Below are positions 10,772 to 21,763 of a DNA stretch of 64,000 nucleotides, piece by piece. The notes under the pieces are model-generated. The model worked only from the letters and a program-made list of their open reading frames with translations. It was not told where the DNA came from and did no database searches. The DNA is taken from assembly GCA_942490775.1 (NCBI GenBank), contig CALNYL010000013.1, forward strand, positions 1 through 64,000, written 5' to 3'. The translations under genes were made by a program, and so were the position numbers. Within the stretch, counting starts at the first letter, position 1. The number at the start of each line of letters is the position of its first letter. Source of the stretch: UBA6489 sp942490775. Lineage in GTDB: Bacteria; Patescibacteriota; Gracilibacteria; BD1-5; UBA6164.

Positions 10772-10805
10772 CCATCCACTAGCCCCTTCCTTATTTAAGG
10801 AGGGG
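10772..10805 (+). repeat. Palindromic repeat, family A (diverged)
   Basis: CCATCCACTAGCCCCTTCCT followed by TATTTAAGGAGGGG, directly after the trpEG stop. Confidence 0.7.
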
Positions 10806-10836
10806 ACATAGTGATTGTATTTATAAAAAAAACAAA

Positions 10837-11587
10837 ATGGAATTACGGTTTATCCTAGCATTTGTTCCAGCAATATTCTGGGCAATAATAAATATATTTG
10901 ATAAAGTATTTATTGAAAAATACTTAAAAGATGTATTTTCTTTTACATTTTTTACTAATATCCTATCACCCATACTTTTAATAGTACTAATCTTCCTTTT
11001 TGGTTTTAAAATTATTGACACATACTATATAATACTAGCATTCTTAGCAACTCTATGATATACACTAGCAAGTATATTTTATGCTCAAGCAACTATCACT
11101 TGATATATTTAAACCAAGAAAAGTTTTATTTCTTATGATTCTCTCAGGCTTTTTCTACTCTACAATACTTTTGACCACCAAATTATTCTTTAAAAACTAT
11201 GATTTATGGACATTTATAATATACCAAACCACTTTTCAAATACTTATATGTTTATCTTATCTGTTTTTTAAACCAATAAGAAAAAAACTACTTAAAACAA
11301 TAAATAGAATAAAAAAAGGGGAAATTTATATACTTATGTGAGTAAATCAGATTCTTGACTCAATAGCCTTATTTACTATGCAATTTGCTTTATCTATTTG
11401 AATATCCTCTTATGTTTTTGCAGTATCAATGACACAATACATATTTGTACTATTATTTTCAACATTTTTTACCCTATTATTTCCTAAAATACTAAAGGAA
11501 AAATTAGATAAGAAAATATTTGTCAAAAAAAGTATTTCTATAATAATGATAACAGTTTGAGTTGTTTTGATAGAGCTATACTGATAA
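10837..11587 (+). CDS. EamA/DMT-type transporter, one frameshift
   Basis: About 250 residues with roughly ten hydrophobic helices in two EamA halves, suggesting an inner-membrane metabolite exporter. The first part (MELRFILAFVPAIFWAIINI) reads to FYAQA near 11091 and then hits TAA; the second part resumes one base later (LSLDIFKPRKVLFLMILSG) and continues to TAA. Removing one A from CAAGCAACTATC near 11092 restores one protein. A true two-gene arrangement is unlikely because the break falls inside a helix-loop unit. Substrate unknown. Confidence 0.75.
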
Positions 11588-11660
11588 AAAATATGTGAAA
11601 ACAATTCTGGATTAATTTTAAGATTATTAATAAAAAATTTAGACATTAACCAAAATAAAA

Positions 11661-12554
11661 ATGAAAGATGAAAAAAAAGATGAAAAAAATAATAAAGAAA
11701 ACAAAGACAATCAAAATACTGAACTTGATAAAATAAAATATAAAGTATCCGATGAAGATAAAAATACCATTTTTGAAAAAGTTAATAAAAAAAAGTGAAA
11801 ATATGCAAACTTCTTTATTATATTTTTAGTTCTATTCTCAATAATAGTAGCCTACATAGGCACCCTATGAAATATAAGAGAAAACTATTTTTATCTACTT
11901 TTCTACATTGAACTTTTTATCTCAACAGTATTCTTGATAGAATATTTATATAGATTACAAAACTCAAGTGACAAAAAAAAGTTCCCTTTTTATTTTCTCA
12001 ATATATTAGATTTACTATCATTTTTACCCTTTTTCATATTACTTTTAATATCTTGACCCTGAATCTATGGACTATTTGCTATTTTTAGGATTTTTAGGGT
12101 ATTTAGAATAATTGAACTATTTGAAAAAATGCCTATTATCAAAATGTTTTTAGCATGACTCAATAAACATAAATTAGAAATCATCATATGATTTTTTGTT
12201 ATATTTCTTATTCTAATCACCTTCTCTAGTTCAATTTATATGGTTGAATACAACTGGGGAAATTCTACTGATTTCAACTCTCTACCAAAAGCCACATGGT
12301 GGGGAATTTACTCTCTCACCACATCATGAGATGCCTGACTTATTCCTACTACCTTTATTTGAAGAGTTTTAGCAGGGATCTTGATGTCAATTTGACCTAT
12401 GTTTATTTCAATAATTTCATCCGTTATTGTTGTTATTTTTCTTGATTCTATAAATATTATTAATCTAAAAAAAGAAATAGTTAAATGTAAAGAATGTAAA
12501 ACTAAAAATGATTCTGAAGCTAAGTATTGTATGGAATGCGGAGAAAAACTGTAG
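11661..12554 (+). CDS. Voltage-gated-type cation channel with C-terminal zinc ribbon
   Basis: 297 residues: charged cytoplasmic N-terminus, S1-S4 helices, an S4 with regular arginines (IFRIFRVFRIIELF), an S5-pore-S6 unit and a terminal CKECKTKNDSEAKYCMECGE zinc ribbon. The pore reads LTTSGDAGLIPTT where potassium channels have TTVGYGD, so the GYG signature is replaced by GDAG. The position of the Gly-Asp recalls the non-selective NaK channel (TVGDG). Potassium selectivity should not be assumed. The two filter glycines are TGA codons, so a standard-code translation would truncate the gene exactly here. Confidence 0.85.
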
Positions 12555-12628
12555 GAGAATAAAAAATGTTGATTATTTAAAACAATTTAATACACTCTAT
12601 ATATATTATAGATTTAGCAAGATAAAAA

Positions 12629-13600
12629 ATGAAAAAAAATACAATACAAGAAGAAACCTTAATTTATCAATGAAAAAATTGAGAAATTATTTTAAGAGAG
12701 GATACCAAAAATGATACTATTTGGGCTAATCAGAAGCAAATATCAGAGATTTTTCAAATAGATCAATCAGTAATATCAAGGCATATAAAAAATATTTTTA
12801 AAGATGGGGAAGTCGATGAAAAATGCAATATGCATTTTTTGCATATTGCAAATTCAGATAAGCCAGTAAAGTTTTACAACTTAGATATAATATTAGCTGT
12901 TTGATATAGAACCAGTTCATCCAAAGCAATTGAATTCAGAAAATGGTCTACAAAAACACTAAAAGAACACATTACTAAATGATTTACAATAAACCCTCTG
13001 AAACTAGAAAGAAACTATAATAATTTTATGAAAGCAGTTGATGAAGTAAAAAAAATATTACCTGAAAATAGTAACATAATAAAAACAGAAGATATTTTAG
13101 AACTAGTAAAATGATTTGCAGACACTTGGTTTAACTTAGATAACTATGATAGAGATGAACTTCCCACAAAAGGATTCACAAAAAAAGATTTAGAAATAAA
13201 TTCAGAAGAATTATATGAAGATGTAGAAAAATTTAAAAAAGATTTAATTTGAAAAAAACAGGCTACAGAACTTTTTGCTCAAGAGAAGTATGAGTGAAAT
13301 TTATCCTGAATCCTATGAAATATATTCCAGTCCTTTGGATGAGAAGACCTATATTCTACAATTGAAGAAAAAGCATCACACTTTCTCTACTTTGTAGTAA
13401 AAAATCATCCATTTAATGACTGAAACAAAAGAACAGGAGCCTTTTGTTTTATATGGTTTCTAAGAAAAGCCTGATTTGATTTTTCTGAAAAAATAACCCC
13501 AGAAGCTTTGACAGTTATAACTTTATTAGTAGCTGAAAGTAACCCCAAAGATAAAGAAAGAATTGTGTGATTGATTATTTTGTTGTTGAAAAATAATTAG
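12629..13600 (+). CDS. RhuM-type protein with C-terminal Fic/Doc domain
   Basis: 323 residues. Residues 1 to ~110 are the RhuM domain (TIWANQKQISEIFQIDQSVI, YNLDIILAVGYRT, EFRKWSTKTLKEHI). Residues ~180-323 form a Fic/Doc fold with the active-site motif HPFNDGNKRTG at 260-270. Fic enzymes attach nucleotide or phosphate groups to target proteins, and Doc versions act as toxins. RhuM-Fic fusions are common in islands of defence and toxin genes. There is no obvious separate antitoxin gene next to it, so self-inhibition or a non-toxic role is possible. Confidence 0.9.
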
Positions 13601-13670
13601 ATAATTTTTATAGTTCTAGAGAACAGCAAGAAGCAAAATAAAAATAAGAACTGAAGTTATAAAAAAAACT

Positions 13671-13698
13671 TTGAATATTCATAAAAAATATGTATACT
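13671..13698 (+). promoter_or_regulatory. Putative promoter of the MazF-type TA pair
   Basis: TTGAAT and TATACT are 16 bp apart. The -10 region lies in an imperfect dyad (ATGTATACTAATATGTATTA), a plausible autoregulatory operator. The antitoxin starts 30 bp downstream. Confidence 0.4.
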
Positions 13699-13727
13699 AA
13701 TATGTATTACATTTTAATAAACAAATT

Positions 13728-13943
13728 ATGACAGTTATATCATTTAGACCAGAAACAAAAAACCTAGAGTTTTTACAATCAGTAAAAGTACCTAAAACAA
13801 AACTCCTAAACTCTGCTTTAGAAATGTATAGAAAATATTTACTAAGAAAAGAAATAAGAGAATGATTCTCATTGCAGACAGAAGAAGACTTAGACTTATG
13901 TAATACAGATTTTTGAGAATATATTTCAATAATTGAAAAATAA
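13728..13943 (+). CDS. Putative antitoxin of a PemK/MazF-type pair
   Basis: 71 residues, assigned mainly by position: it ends one base before the start of a MazF/PemK-like toxin. The N-terminus (MTVISFRPETKNLEFLQSVK) resembles ribbon-helix-helix antitoxins, followed by an acidic tail (TEEDLDLCNTDFGEY) that could block the toxin. No strong family signature. Confidence 0.65.
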
Positions 13944-13944
13944 A

Positions 13945-14307
13945 ATGAATTATAAACAATTTGAAATATATAGTGTAAATCTTAACCCCACAAAAGGCTC
14001 AGAGCAATCATGAATTAGACCTTGTATTATACTACAAACAAATGCTACATCGGATATCTGAAATACAACTATTATAGCAATTCTGACTTCAAAAAAACTA
14101 GAAAAGATTTACCCATACGAAGTACTTATAAAAAAAGATAATAAGAACTGACTCTCGCTTGATTCAAAAATTAAATTTGATCAAATAAGAGTAATTGATA
14201 AGACAAGAATACAAAAAAAGTTATGAGAGATTGTTGATAAAAGGCAGATAAAAAAGATATTAGAAGCTATTAATATTATTTTAGATATAAGAGGAGACTT
14301 TAGGTAA
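13945..14307 (+). CDS. PemK/MazF-family endoribonuclease toxin
   Basis: 120 residues, typical for the family. The N-terminus IYSVNLNPTKGSEQSGIRPC matches the MazF/PemK opening (VW.V.L.PT.GSEQ.G.RP), with IILQTNATSD and TTIIAILTSK next and IKFDQIRVIDKTRI (family L.DQ.R.VD..R) in the second half. Such toxins cut mRNA at short motifs. Coupled by a one-base gap to the upstream antitoxin. Gly in GIRPC is TGA. Confidence 0.92.
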
Positions 14308-14339
14308 TAAAAGTTAAAATTCTAACATTAAAAAAAAAT

Positions 14340-14834
14340 ATGAAACTAGAATTTCCAAATGAAAAACATAAACTAGCATACGAAAAACTTATAAAACGAT
14401 GGTGAAAGTCAGAAAAAATACCAACAGACCATTCGGCATTGTTTAGATGAGATAATTTTGAAGAATTTTTAGGAGCTACAGAAAAAGATATTTATGATAG
14501 TGAAAGATTAGTAAATGCACATTTATTTTTTCTAATAGAACAAGATGATATCTTATGATATATACAAATTAGGCATCATATAAATCACCCAAACTTGATA
14601 GAAAAATGATGACATATATGATATCTAATATCTCCAGATTTCAGAAGAAAATGATATGGTACAAAAATTTTAGAATTGTGACTTGTTGAGGCTAAAAAAC
14701 TTTGACTCGATAAAATTTTGATAACTTGCGATTTAAATAATATCTGATCAAATAAAATTATAGAAAAGAATTGATGAGTTTTTGAGAGGAAGACTAAGGA
14801 TTGAGAAAAAAATAGATATTGGGTGGAGTTATAG
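14340..14834 (+). CDS. GNAT-family N-acetyltransferase (tandem copy 1)
   Basis: 164 residues, full GNAT fold. The acetyl-CoA pyrophosphate loop is FRRKGYGTKILELGL; IQIRHHINHPNL, GGHIGYLISPDF and the C-terminal GGVFERKTKDGE...RYWVEL match the uncharacterised COG3981-like acetyltransferases. It is the first of three paralogues within 2 kb, all opening with MKLEFPN. Substrate unknown; the adjacent TA genes make a toxin-type GNAT conceivable but no antitoxin partner is seen. Confidence 0.9.
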
Positions 14835-14895
14835 TTTATCTTTTTGAATTTTCTAATGAAAAATTGATTTAGTTTAGTTTTTAAATAAATAATTT

Positions 14896-15231
14896 ATGAT
14901 TATATCATCTTGAATGTGATATTTAGTATTCTTAATAGTTTTCTTTATATCTCTTGCATCAGAGATAATTTCTGAGAATTTTATGAATAGTGATTCCTTC
15001 TATCAAGAAAACCATATCCCATTTGCAATTTCTCTAATTATTTCTAGTGCTATAATATTACCTCTATGAAAACGGTTAAATACTGAGAAAGTAAAAATAT
15101 ATATAGAAAAAGATACATGAAAAGAAGTTAGTGAATCACATACTTTTTTCTTTATAAAAATGGAATATTGCTGATATGCTTTATTTATAATTTGAGTATT
15201 TTTGTGTATTCAAGAATATTATATAAAATAA
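14896..15231 (+). CDS. Small membrane protein inserted between GNAT copies
   Basis: 111 residues with hydrophobic segments near 6-25, 45-62 and 92-106, and a conserved-looking core KVKIYIEKDTGKEVSESHTF. No family recognised. It ends 10 bp before GNAT copy 2 and may share its transcript. Confidence 0.65.
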
Positions 15232-15241
15232 CAACAACATT

Positions 15242-15736
15242 ATGAAACTAGAATTTCCAAATGAAACACATAAACCAGCATACGAAAAGTTGATTGAACA
15301 ATGGGAAAAAGTAGAAAAAATACCAACTTCACCATATCCTTTATTTTTGTGAAATAATTTTGAAGAATTTCTAAATATTATTAAAAAAAATATTTCAAAT
15401 AGTGACTCACCAGTAAATTCACACTTATTTTTTCTTTGTGATTGAGGAAAAATCTTGTGAGCTATAGAGATTAGGCATCATATAGATCTCCCAGATTTTA
15501 ATGAAAAATATTGACATATATGATATTGAATAGCACCAGAATTTAGAAAAAAATGATATGGTACAAAAATTCTAGAATTGTGATTAATTGAAGCAAAAAA
15601 ACTTTGAATTTTAAAAGTAATGATAGGCTGTTATATTGATAATATTTGATCAAATAAAGTTATAGAGAAAAATTGATGAGTTTTTGAGAGGAAGACTAAA
15701 GATTGAGAAGCAAATAGATATTGGGTGGAGTTATAA
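15242..15736 (+). CDS. GNAT-family N-acetyltransferase (tandem copy 2)
   Basis: 164 residues, same length and layout as copies 1 and 3. Acetyl-CoA loop FRKKGYGTKILELGL; the substrate-side region differs (FLNIIKKNISNSDSPVNSHL against FLGATEKDIYDSERLVNAHL in copy 1), while the C-terminal VFERKTKDGEANRYWVEL is nearly identical. This pattern fits duplication followed by substrate divergence. Confidence 0.9.
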
Positions 15737-15757
15737 TTTATTTCCTAATAGTGGATT

Positions 15758-16252
15758 ATGAAACTAGAATTTCCAAACAAAAGCCATAAAGAAGCTTACT
15801 GAAAACTTATAAAACGATGGTGAGAAGTAGAAAAAATACCAACAGACCCAAGTGCATTATTTAGATGAAAAGATTTTGATGAGTTTTTGAAACTTATGAA
15901 AGAAGATGTATATAATAGTGCTTGGTGAGTAAATGCACATTTATTCTTTCTCTGTGATTGAGATAAAATTTTGTGAGCCATACAAATAAGGCATCATATA
16001 GATCATCCAAATTTGATAGAAAAGTGATGACACATATGATACTGAATTGCTCCAGAATTTAGAAAAAAATGATATGGAACAGAAATTTTAAAATTGTGAC
16101 TTATCGAAGCAAAAAAACTTTGAATTGATAAAGCTTTGATAACCTGTGATATAGATAACATCTGATCAAATAAGATCACGAAAAAGAGTTTATGAGTTTT
16201 TGAGAGAAAAACTAAGTGCTGAAAGGGAAATAGATATTGGATAGAGTTATAA
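15758..16252 (+). CDS. GNAT-family N-acetyltransferase (tandem copy 3)
   Basis: 164 residues. Shares the first-half RWGEVEKIPTDPSALF with copy 1 and the GIAPEFRKKGYGT block with copy 2, so it is intermediate and may record gene conversion. The C-terminal pocket has changed (KKSLGVFERKTKCGKGNRYW). It begins 21 bp after copy 2. Confidence 0.9.
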
Positions 16253-16280
16253 TTTATTATTTATTTCTTAAAAAGCCCCT

Positions 16281-16967
16281 ATGAAAAAAGTACTAATAAC
16301 ATGATGAAATAAGGGAATAGGCTTAGAAACAACAAAATTATTTTTAGAAAAATGATTTGAGGTAGTAGTCTTAGGAAGAGACTTTTCTAACTTTAAGCTT
16401 GAAAATAAAAATTTAAGTACAATCGAATTTGATCTAGTAAATGTAGAAAAGATAAAAGATTTATATCATAAAATATGAAAAATAGATATACTAATAAACA
16501 ATGCCTGAATAATGCATGGCATAAACTATAAAGAGTATAATAAAGAAAAAAAAGACGAGATTTTAAAAGTAAATCTAGAAAGCCAAATAGAACTCATAAA
16601 ACTATTTTCTGAACATAATAAAAAACTAAGAATAGTAAACAATGCTTCAATAGCCTGAGAAATATGACACCCAGATATCTGGTATTGAATAACAAAAGCC
16701 TGAGTAATAAACATAACAAAAAGCTTTGCAAAAATACTTTGACCAGAATGACTCGTTATAAATTGTATTTCATCTTGACCAGTCGAAACCGATTTCTTAA
16801 AATGTATACCAGAAGCAAGAAAAAAAGAAGTAAAAGCAAACACAATAACTAATCAATTCGCAAAAACAGAAGACATCGCAAAAACTTACTATTTTCTATG
16901 AGTAGATTCTCCAGAATACATAAACTGAACCTGTATTGATATAAATAACTGAGCATTTATGAGATAA
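16281..16967 (+). CDS. Short-chain dehydrogenase/reductase
   Basis: 228 residues with the classical SDR layout: the Rossmann motif TGGNKGIG at the N-terminus (two glycines as TGA), NNAG in DILINNAGI, catalytic Ser123 and Tyr135-x3-Lys139 (WYGITKAG), then SSGPVETDFL. NAD(P)-dependent; the substrate cannot be deduced. It follows GNAT copy 3 by 28 bp. Confidence 0.9.
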
Positions 16968-17043
16968 AACTAAAAAACATGAAACCAAAACTAACAAAAC
17001 GATGGCACAAATAAATAAATATATAATATAATTTCTTTCATTA

Positions 17044-17085
17044 TCCCCCCTTCTCCTCCAAAGGAGAGGGGGTTAGGGGGTGAGG
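17044..17085 (-). repeat. Palindromic repeat, family A (inverted)
   Basis: Reverse orientation of the family: CTCCTCCAAAGGAGAGGGGG then TTAGGGGGTG. It fills the gap between the SDR gene and trpB. Confidence 0.7.
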
Positions 17086-17116
17086 GAAAACTTTTTAAAA
17101 CCTAACCAAACAAACC

Positions 17117-18361
17117 ATGAACCTAAAAGACCAAATAATAAACGAATCTGGATACTTCTGAGAATACTGATGAAGATTCATACCAGAACCACTAATCCCA
17201 ATAATGGACGAAATAAAAGAAGCCTTCTTCAAACTAAAAAAAGACCCAAAATTCCTAGAAGAACTAAAGCAACTTTACACCAACTACATCTGAAGACCAT
17301 CACCCCTAACCCTAGCAAAAAACCTAACAAAAAAACTAGGCTGAGCAAAAATCTACCTAAAAAACGAATGAACAAACCACACAGGAGCCCATAAAATAAA
17401 CCACTGTGTAGGACAAATCCTAATAGCAAAACACCTAGGCAAAAAAAGAATAATAGCAGAAACCTGAGCAGGACAACACTGACTCGCAACCTCAGCAGTA
17501 GCCGCAAAACTATGACTAGAATGTGTAATATACATGTGAAAAAAAGACTACGACAGACAAAGACCAAATGTATACTACATGGAACTAGCCTGAGCAAAAG
17601 TAATACCAGTCTACGAATGACATCAAACCCTTAGAATGGCAGTAAATGCAGCACTAAAAGACCTACTAAACCACAGCGAAGACTCTTACTACCTACTATG
17701 AACAGCCTGCTGACCTAACCCATACCCCTCTATGAATGTATTCTTTCAGAAAATCATAGGAGAAGAAGTAAGAAAACAAATACAAAAACAAGAAAATAAA
17801 AAAGAAATACTCCCAGACTACCTAGTAGCCTGTGTATGATGAGGAAGTAATTCACAATGACTATTCTATGATTTTCTAGACGATGAAAATGTAAAACTAA
17901 TCTGAGTAGAAGCAGGTTGAGATTGAATAAAATCAGGAAAACATGCAGCAAGATTTCAAGAGCCACAAACCTGAGTAGTAGAATGATTTAAATCATTCTT
18001 CCTACAAAACCAAGACTGACAAGTAAAAGAAACCTCATCAATATCAGCATGACTAGATTATTCTGGAGTCAGCCCACAACTAACATATCTACAAAATATA
18101 TGAAGAGTAAAAATGACCTATGCTACAGATGAAGAAACCCTAGAAGCAGTAAAAATACTTATGAAAGAAGAATGAATACTACCAGCACTAGAATCAGCCC
18201 ATGCAGTAGTAGAAGCCATAAAACTAGCACCAACACTAGCAAAAGACAAAATAATAGTAGTATGAATATCAGGAAGAGGGGACAAAGACCTATTTATAAC
18301 AGCACCAAAACTAGATGATAAATTTATGGGATTTTTAGAAGATTTTGTAGAGAAAAAATAA
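17117..18361 (+). CDS. trpB: Tryptophan synthase beta chain
   Basis: Condenses indole and serine to tryptophan (PLP enzyme, works with TrpA). 414 residues, full length. The N-terminus is GYFGEYGGRFIPEPLIPIMD with four TGA glycines in a row of motifs. PLP lysine is Lys93 in GAHKINH; AETGAGQHGLATS, the CVGGGSNSQGLF phosphate loop, AGLDYSGVSP and the terminal GISGRGDKD are all present. TGA outnumbers GGN glycine codons. It is separated from trpA only by a pilin-like gene. Confidence 0.98.
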
Positions 18362-18398
18362 GCTTTAAATTATATTTATATTTTATAAAAAAATTATT

Positions 18399-19037
18399 AT
18401 GTTAGGACAAAAAGTAAAAAGTGCATTTTTTTCAGTAGAAGGACCAATTGTATTCATTTTAATGTTATTAATGTGAACAGTCTGAACAAGTTCATTTTCT
18501 TGACAACACGAAAAAGCAAGAGACAGTAGCAGAATAAGTTCTATCAAAATGCTAATGTCATGAGTAGAGCAAGTTTATCAAGATACCACGGAATATCCGC
18601 ATAGTAATACATTTGGTAATTGAAGAGATGATACTTACAATGTATGAGTAAAAACATTTATGCCAGAAATACCCACTGATGAAAAAAATTGAGAAGCCTG
18701 TTATGGATGAAGCACATGTGCATTTATTTACTGAGTTTCAAAAGATAGTAACGGAATAGAGTTTTGAGAATATGAACTCTCAACAGCCTTTGAAAATAAA
18801 TGAAATATTGACACCAAAGCAAATGATAATAAAGATGGTTGAAATGATGATTTTAGATTTGAAATTTGAATAGACCTTTCCGATAAAAACTGAACAGAAA
18901 AGAAACCAACAAGCAGTTTCGGAGAAGTAGCAAATATAAAAACTCCAACTTGCAGATTACTCTCAGATCCTGAAAAAGCTCCAGACCCAGAAAAAAATCA
19001 TGATGAAGAAAGTATATTCTTAGCAAATGATTGTTAA
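18399..19037 (+). CDS. Type IV pilin-like / pseudopilin protein
   Basis: 212 residues. A short positive leader (MLGQKVKSAFFSVEG) leads into one hydrophobic helix (PIVFILMLLMGTVG), then EKARDSSRISSIKMLMSGVE and YQDTTEYP, the region that in CPR pilins reads ARD..R.SDL..I..ALE.YY.D...YP. The usual GFTLIE prepilin cleavage box is not evident; a Glu follows the hydrophobic start (SVEGP). Four cysteines (GEACYGGSTC, TPTCRLL, LANDC) may form disulfides. It was probably inserted between trpB and trpA. Confidence 0.7.
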
Positions 19038-19061
19038 TTTTAAAACCTAAAAATAAAAAAT

Positions 19062-19793
19062 ATGCAAAAACAATTAATGACACACATGGTATATGGATAC
19101 CCAAATACCAAAGAATCAAAAAAAATATTTAAAACACTAGATAAATATTCTAAATACATAGAAATCCAATTTCCCTTCTCAGACCCCATAGCCGACTGAC
19201 CAGTTATAGAAAAAGCAAACGAAGTATCCCTAAAAGCAGGTTCTACCACTAAAAAAGCTTTTGAATTTATAGAAGAAGTAAAACAAAAAGCAAAATCAAA
19301 AGTACTTATAATGACCTACTACAACATAGCCTTCAATTATTGAGTAGAAAAATTTATAAAAAAAGCAAAAGAAATCTGAATATATGGCTTCATAATCCCA
19401 GACATCCCTTTTGATGAAGAAGACTGAAAAAAGTTTTTAAAACTATGTAAAGAGAATGATTTAAACTTGATTCAAATAATCGCACCAAACACAGAAGAAA
19501 AAAGACTAAAACAAATCTCAGAAATAGCTACATGATTCATCTATGCAATAAGTAAAAATATGACAACCTGAAACAAAACCAAGTTTTGAGCAGATTTTGA
19601 AAACTATATAGGCAAGTTGAGAAAATATTTTGATTTAGAAATATGAGTTTGATTTGGTGTAAAGACTTTAGAAGATGTAGAAAATGTTTGTAAAATATGA
19701 GATTTTGCAATAATTTGAAGTGAGTTTATAAAGAGATATGAAGAAAAGGGGATTGAGGGAGTAGAGGAGTATTTGGAAAAGATTATGAGGTAG
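19062..19793 (+). CDS. trpA: Tryptophan synthase alpha chain
   Basis: Cleaves indole-3-glycerol phosphate to indole and glyceraldehyde 3-phosphate for TrpB. 243 residues. YIEIQFPFSDPIADGPVIEK corresponds to the family LE(L/I)G.PFSDP.ADGP.IQ block with both catalytic acids retained. MTYYNIAFNYGVEKF, GIYGFIIPDIPFDE, TGNKTKF and LEIGVGFGVKTLEDV follow in the normal order; the terminal AIIGSEF is the phosphate site. Slightly shorter than the usual ~265. Confidence 0.96.
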
Positions 19794-19816
19794 AGACACA
19801 TTGCAATGTGTCTCTA
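19791..19816 (+). terminator. Perfect hairpin at the trpA stop codon
   Basis: TAGAGACACATTG and CAATGTGTCTCTA pair perfectly, starting in the stop codon itself. No long T-tract follows, so termination is plausible but not certain. Confidence 0.5.
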
Positions 19817-19867
19817 TCTAGCAATATATATTTCAAAGTAGGATTTTATTATTTTAAAAGAAATTTT

Positions 19868-21646
19868 ATGAAAAAAGTTATAGCAATTTTATTTTTGGTA
19901 GTGTTTGGGGTAAATTGAGTATTTGCAAGGGAGAGTTGTGAGTATAAAAAAGTTAGTGAAGAATATGAAAGAATGTGAATATTAAGATATTTTCCAGATC
20001 AAAAAGATTTTGCTTTTGCAGTATCAGAAAATGAAGAGTGGTTTATAGTAAAAGATTGAATAAAAAGTAAAAAATATGAAAAGGTTTGATCATTTAATTA
20101 TTCTAATGTTGATAATAAAATGGCTTTTGTTGGAATAAAATGAGAAAAGTATATAGTAATTAAAGATTGAAAAGAGGGAAAAGAATATGATGGAATAAAA
20201 AACTCAATGTATTGTTGAAATAGCGAGGATTTTTTATTTATAGCAAAAGAAAATTGAAAAATGTTCATTGTTAAAAATTGAAATGAATGAAAAAAGTATG
20301 ATGATATTTATGAACTTGTTTGTTCTCCTAATTGAAAAGAATATGCTTTTACTGCTAAAAAAGATTGAAAGCGGATTGTAGTAAAAAAATTAAAAGAAAG
20401 CCAAAAATATAGTTATGTTTATAACATAAATTATTCTCCAGATTGAAAAGGTTTTGCTTTCACAGCAGAAAGGGATTGAGGACGGTTTTTAGTTAAAGAT
20501 TGAGAAGAGAGTAATAAATATTATAATATATATTATACCTATTCTCCAAATGGGGAAAGCCTTGTTTTTAGAGCAAGAAAGAATGATGATAAGTGGGTAG
20601 TAGTTAAGGACTGAAAAAAAATCTGAGAGTATGATAAAATAGAGAATATTCGTTATAGTTTTTATTTAGATTGAAAAAGTTTTGTATTCAGAGCAGAAAG
20701 AGATTGAAAAGAATTTTTTGTAAAAGACTGAAAAGAGTTACAGAAATACGATAATGTTTCTCAATTTAGTTATTCTTCTGATGGTAAAAGCTATTCTTTT
20801 ATTGCTACAAATAATTGAAAAGAATTTATAGTAAAAGATGGACAAGAATTAAGTAAGTTTGATGATATATATCGTTTAGAATATTTTGATAAATGAGAAA
20901 ATATAATTTTTGTAGCAAGAGATTGGAATAAATTACTTTTAGTAAAAGAAAATGAGAATGCTGACTATGATATAATTTATGAATTAAAATATTATTATTT
21001 AGATAAAAGTATTGATGTTGATGCAGAAGATAATCCATTTTCTCATATGATAATGAGCAGTGATCCTAGGCTTTATATTTTTGGAGAAACTTCTTTATTT
21101 AAAGCAGAAAAAGATAGAAAAATAGTTATTGTAAAAAACTCAGAAGAAATTAATAGGTATGATTATGCTGATTCTCTTATTAACTCTTTAAATTGAAAAA
21201 GTTTTGCTTTTACTGCTAGAAAAGACTGAGAACGGATTATTGTTAAAGATTGAAAGGAGATTTTAAAAAACGAATATGATTATGTTTCAGATATTTGATA
21301 TACTTCAAATAATGAAATTTATTTTCAAGCAGAAGAAAATTGAAAACAATTCATTGTACAAGAAATCTGCACTTCAACCACTCAACTCTCAGAAACAAAA
21401 GAAACTTTAACTCAAAACATAAAAACACTAAAAACAAAACTTCAAAATAATTCAAAATATTCAAGCTTAGTAAATAAAATAGATGAAATAATTTCAAGTG
21501 TATCAGATGAAAAATTGTTTATAGTTTATGAAAGAATAGACAAACTAAATTTAAATAACCCTAATGCTTCTGAATATAAAGACATCTTCACTTATTTAAA
21601 ATCTAAAATCTGAGTAGAAATCTATAAAAGAGAGTTAGATGAGTAA
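19868..21646 (+). CDS. Secreted beta-propeller-like repeat protein
   Basis: 592 residues. Signal peptide MKKVIAILFLVVFGVNGVFA, then about a dozen ~45-residue repeats with the pattern YSPDGKGFAFTAERDGGRFL followed by VKDGEESNKYYNIY. Each repeat has an FAFTA-type strand, a KDGK turn and a KYDDIY strand, as in WD40-like or PD40 propellers. The last ~100 residues are a helical tail (TLTQNIKTLKTKLQNNSKYS). Extracellular or periplasmic; a binding or scaffold role is inferred. Nearly all turn glycines are TGA, so a standard-code annotation would shatter it. Confidence 0.82.
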
Positions 21647-21763
21647 CCTAAAATTTGTTTTTATATTAAAAATATATATAAAATTATAGAATCCTCAAAA
21701 TTTGCTTTTAACCCAAAAAAAGATATAATTTTAGTACAAAGTTTAATATTAAAAGATATTCTT

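Noticed and set aside
17080..17966. Overlapping ORFs on both strands within trpB, including a leucine-rich minus-strand one
   Set aside because: trpB is unambiguous in its own frame; the others are composition-driven shadows that appear because TGA was treated as a stop.
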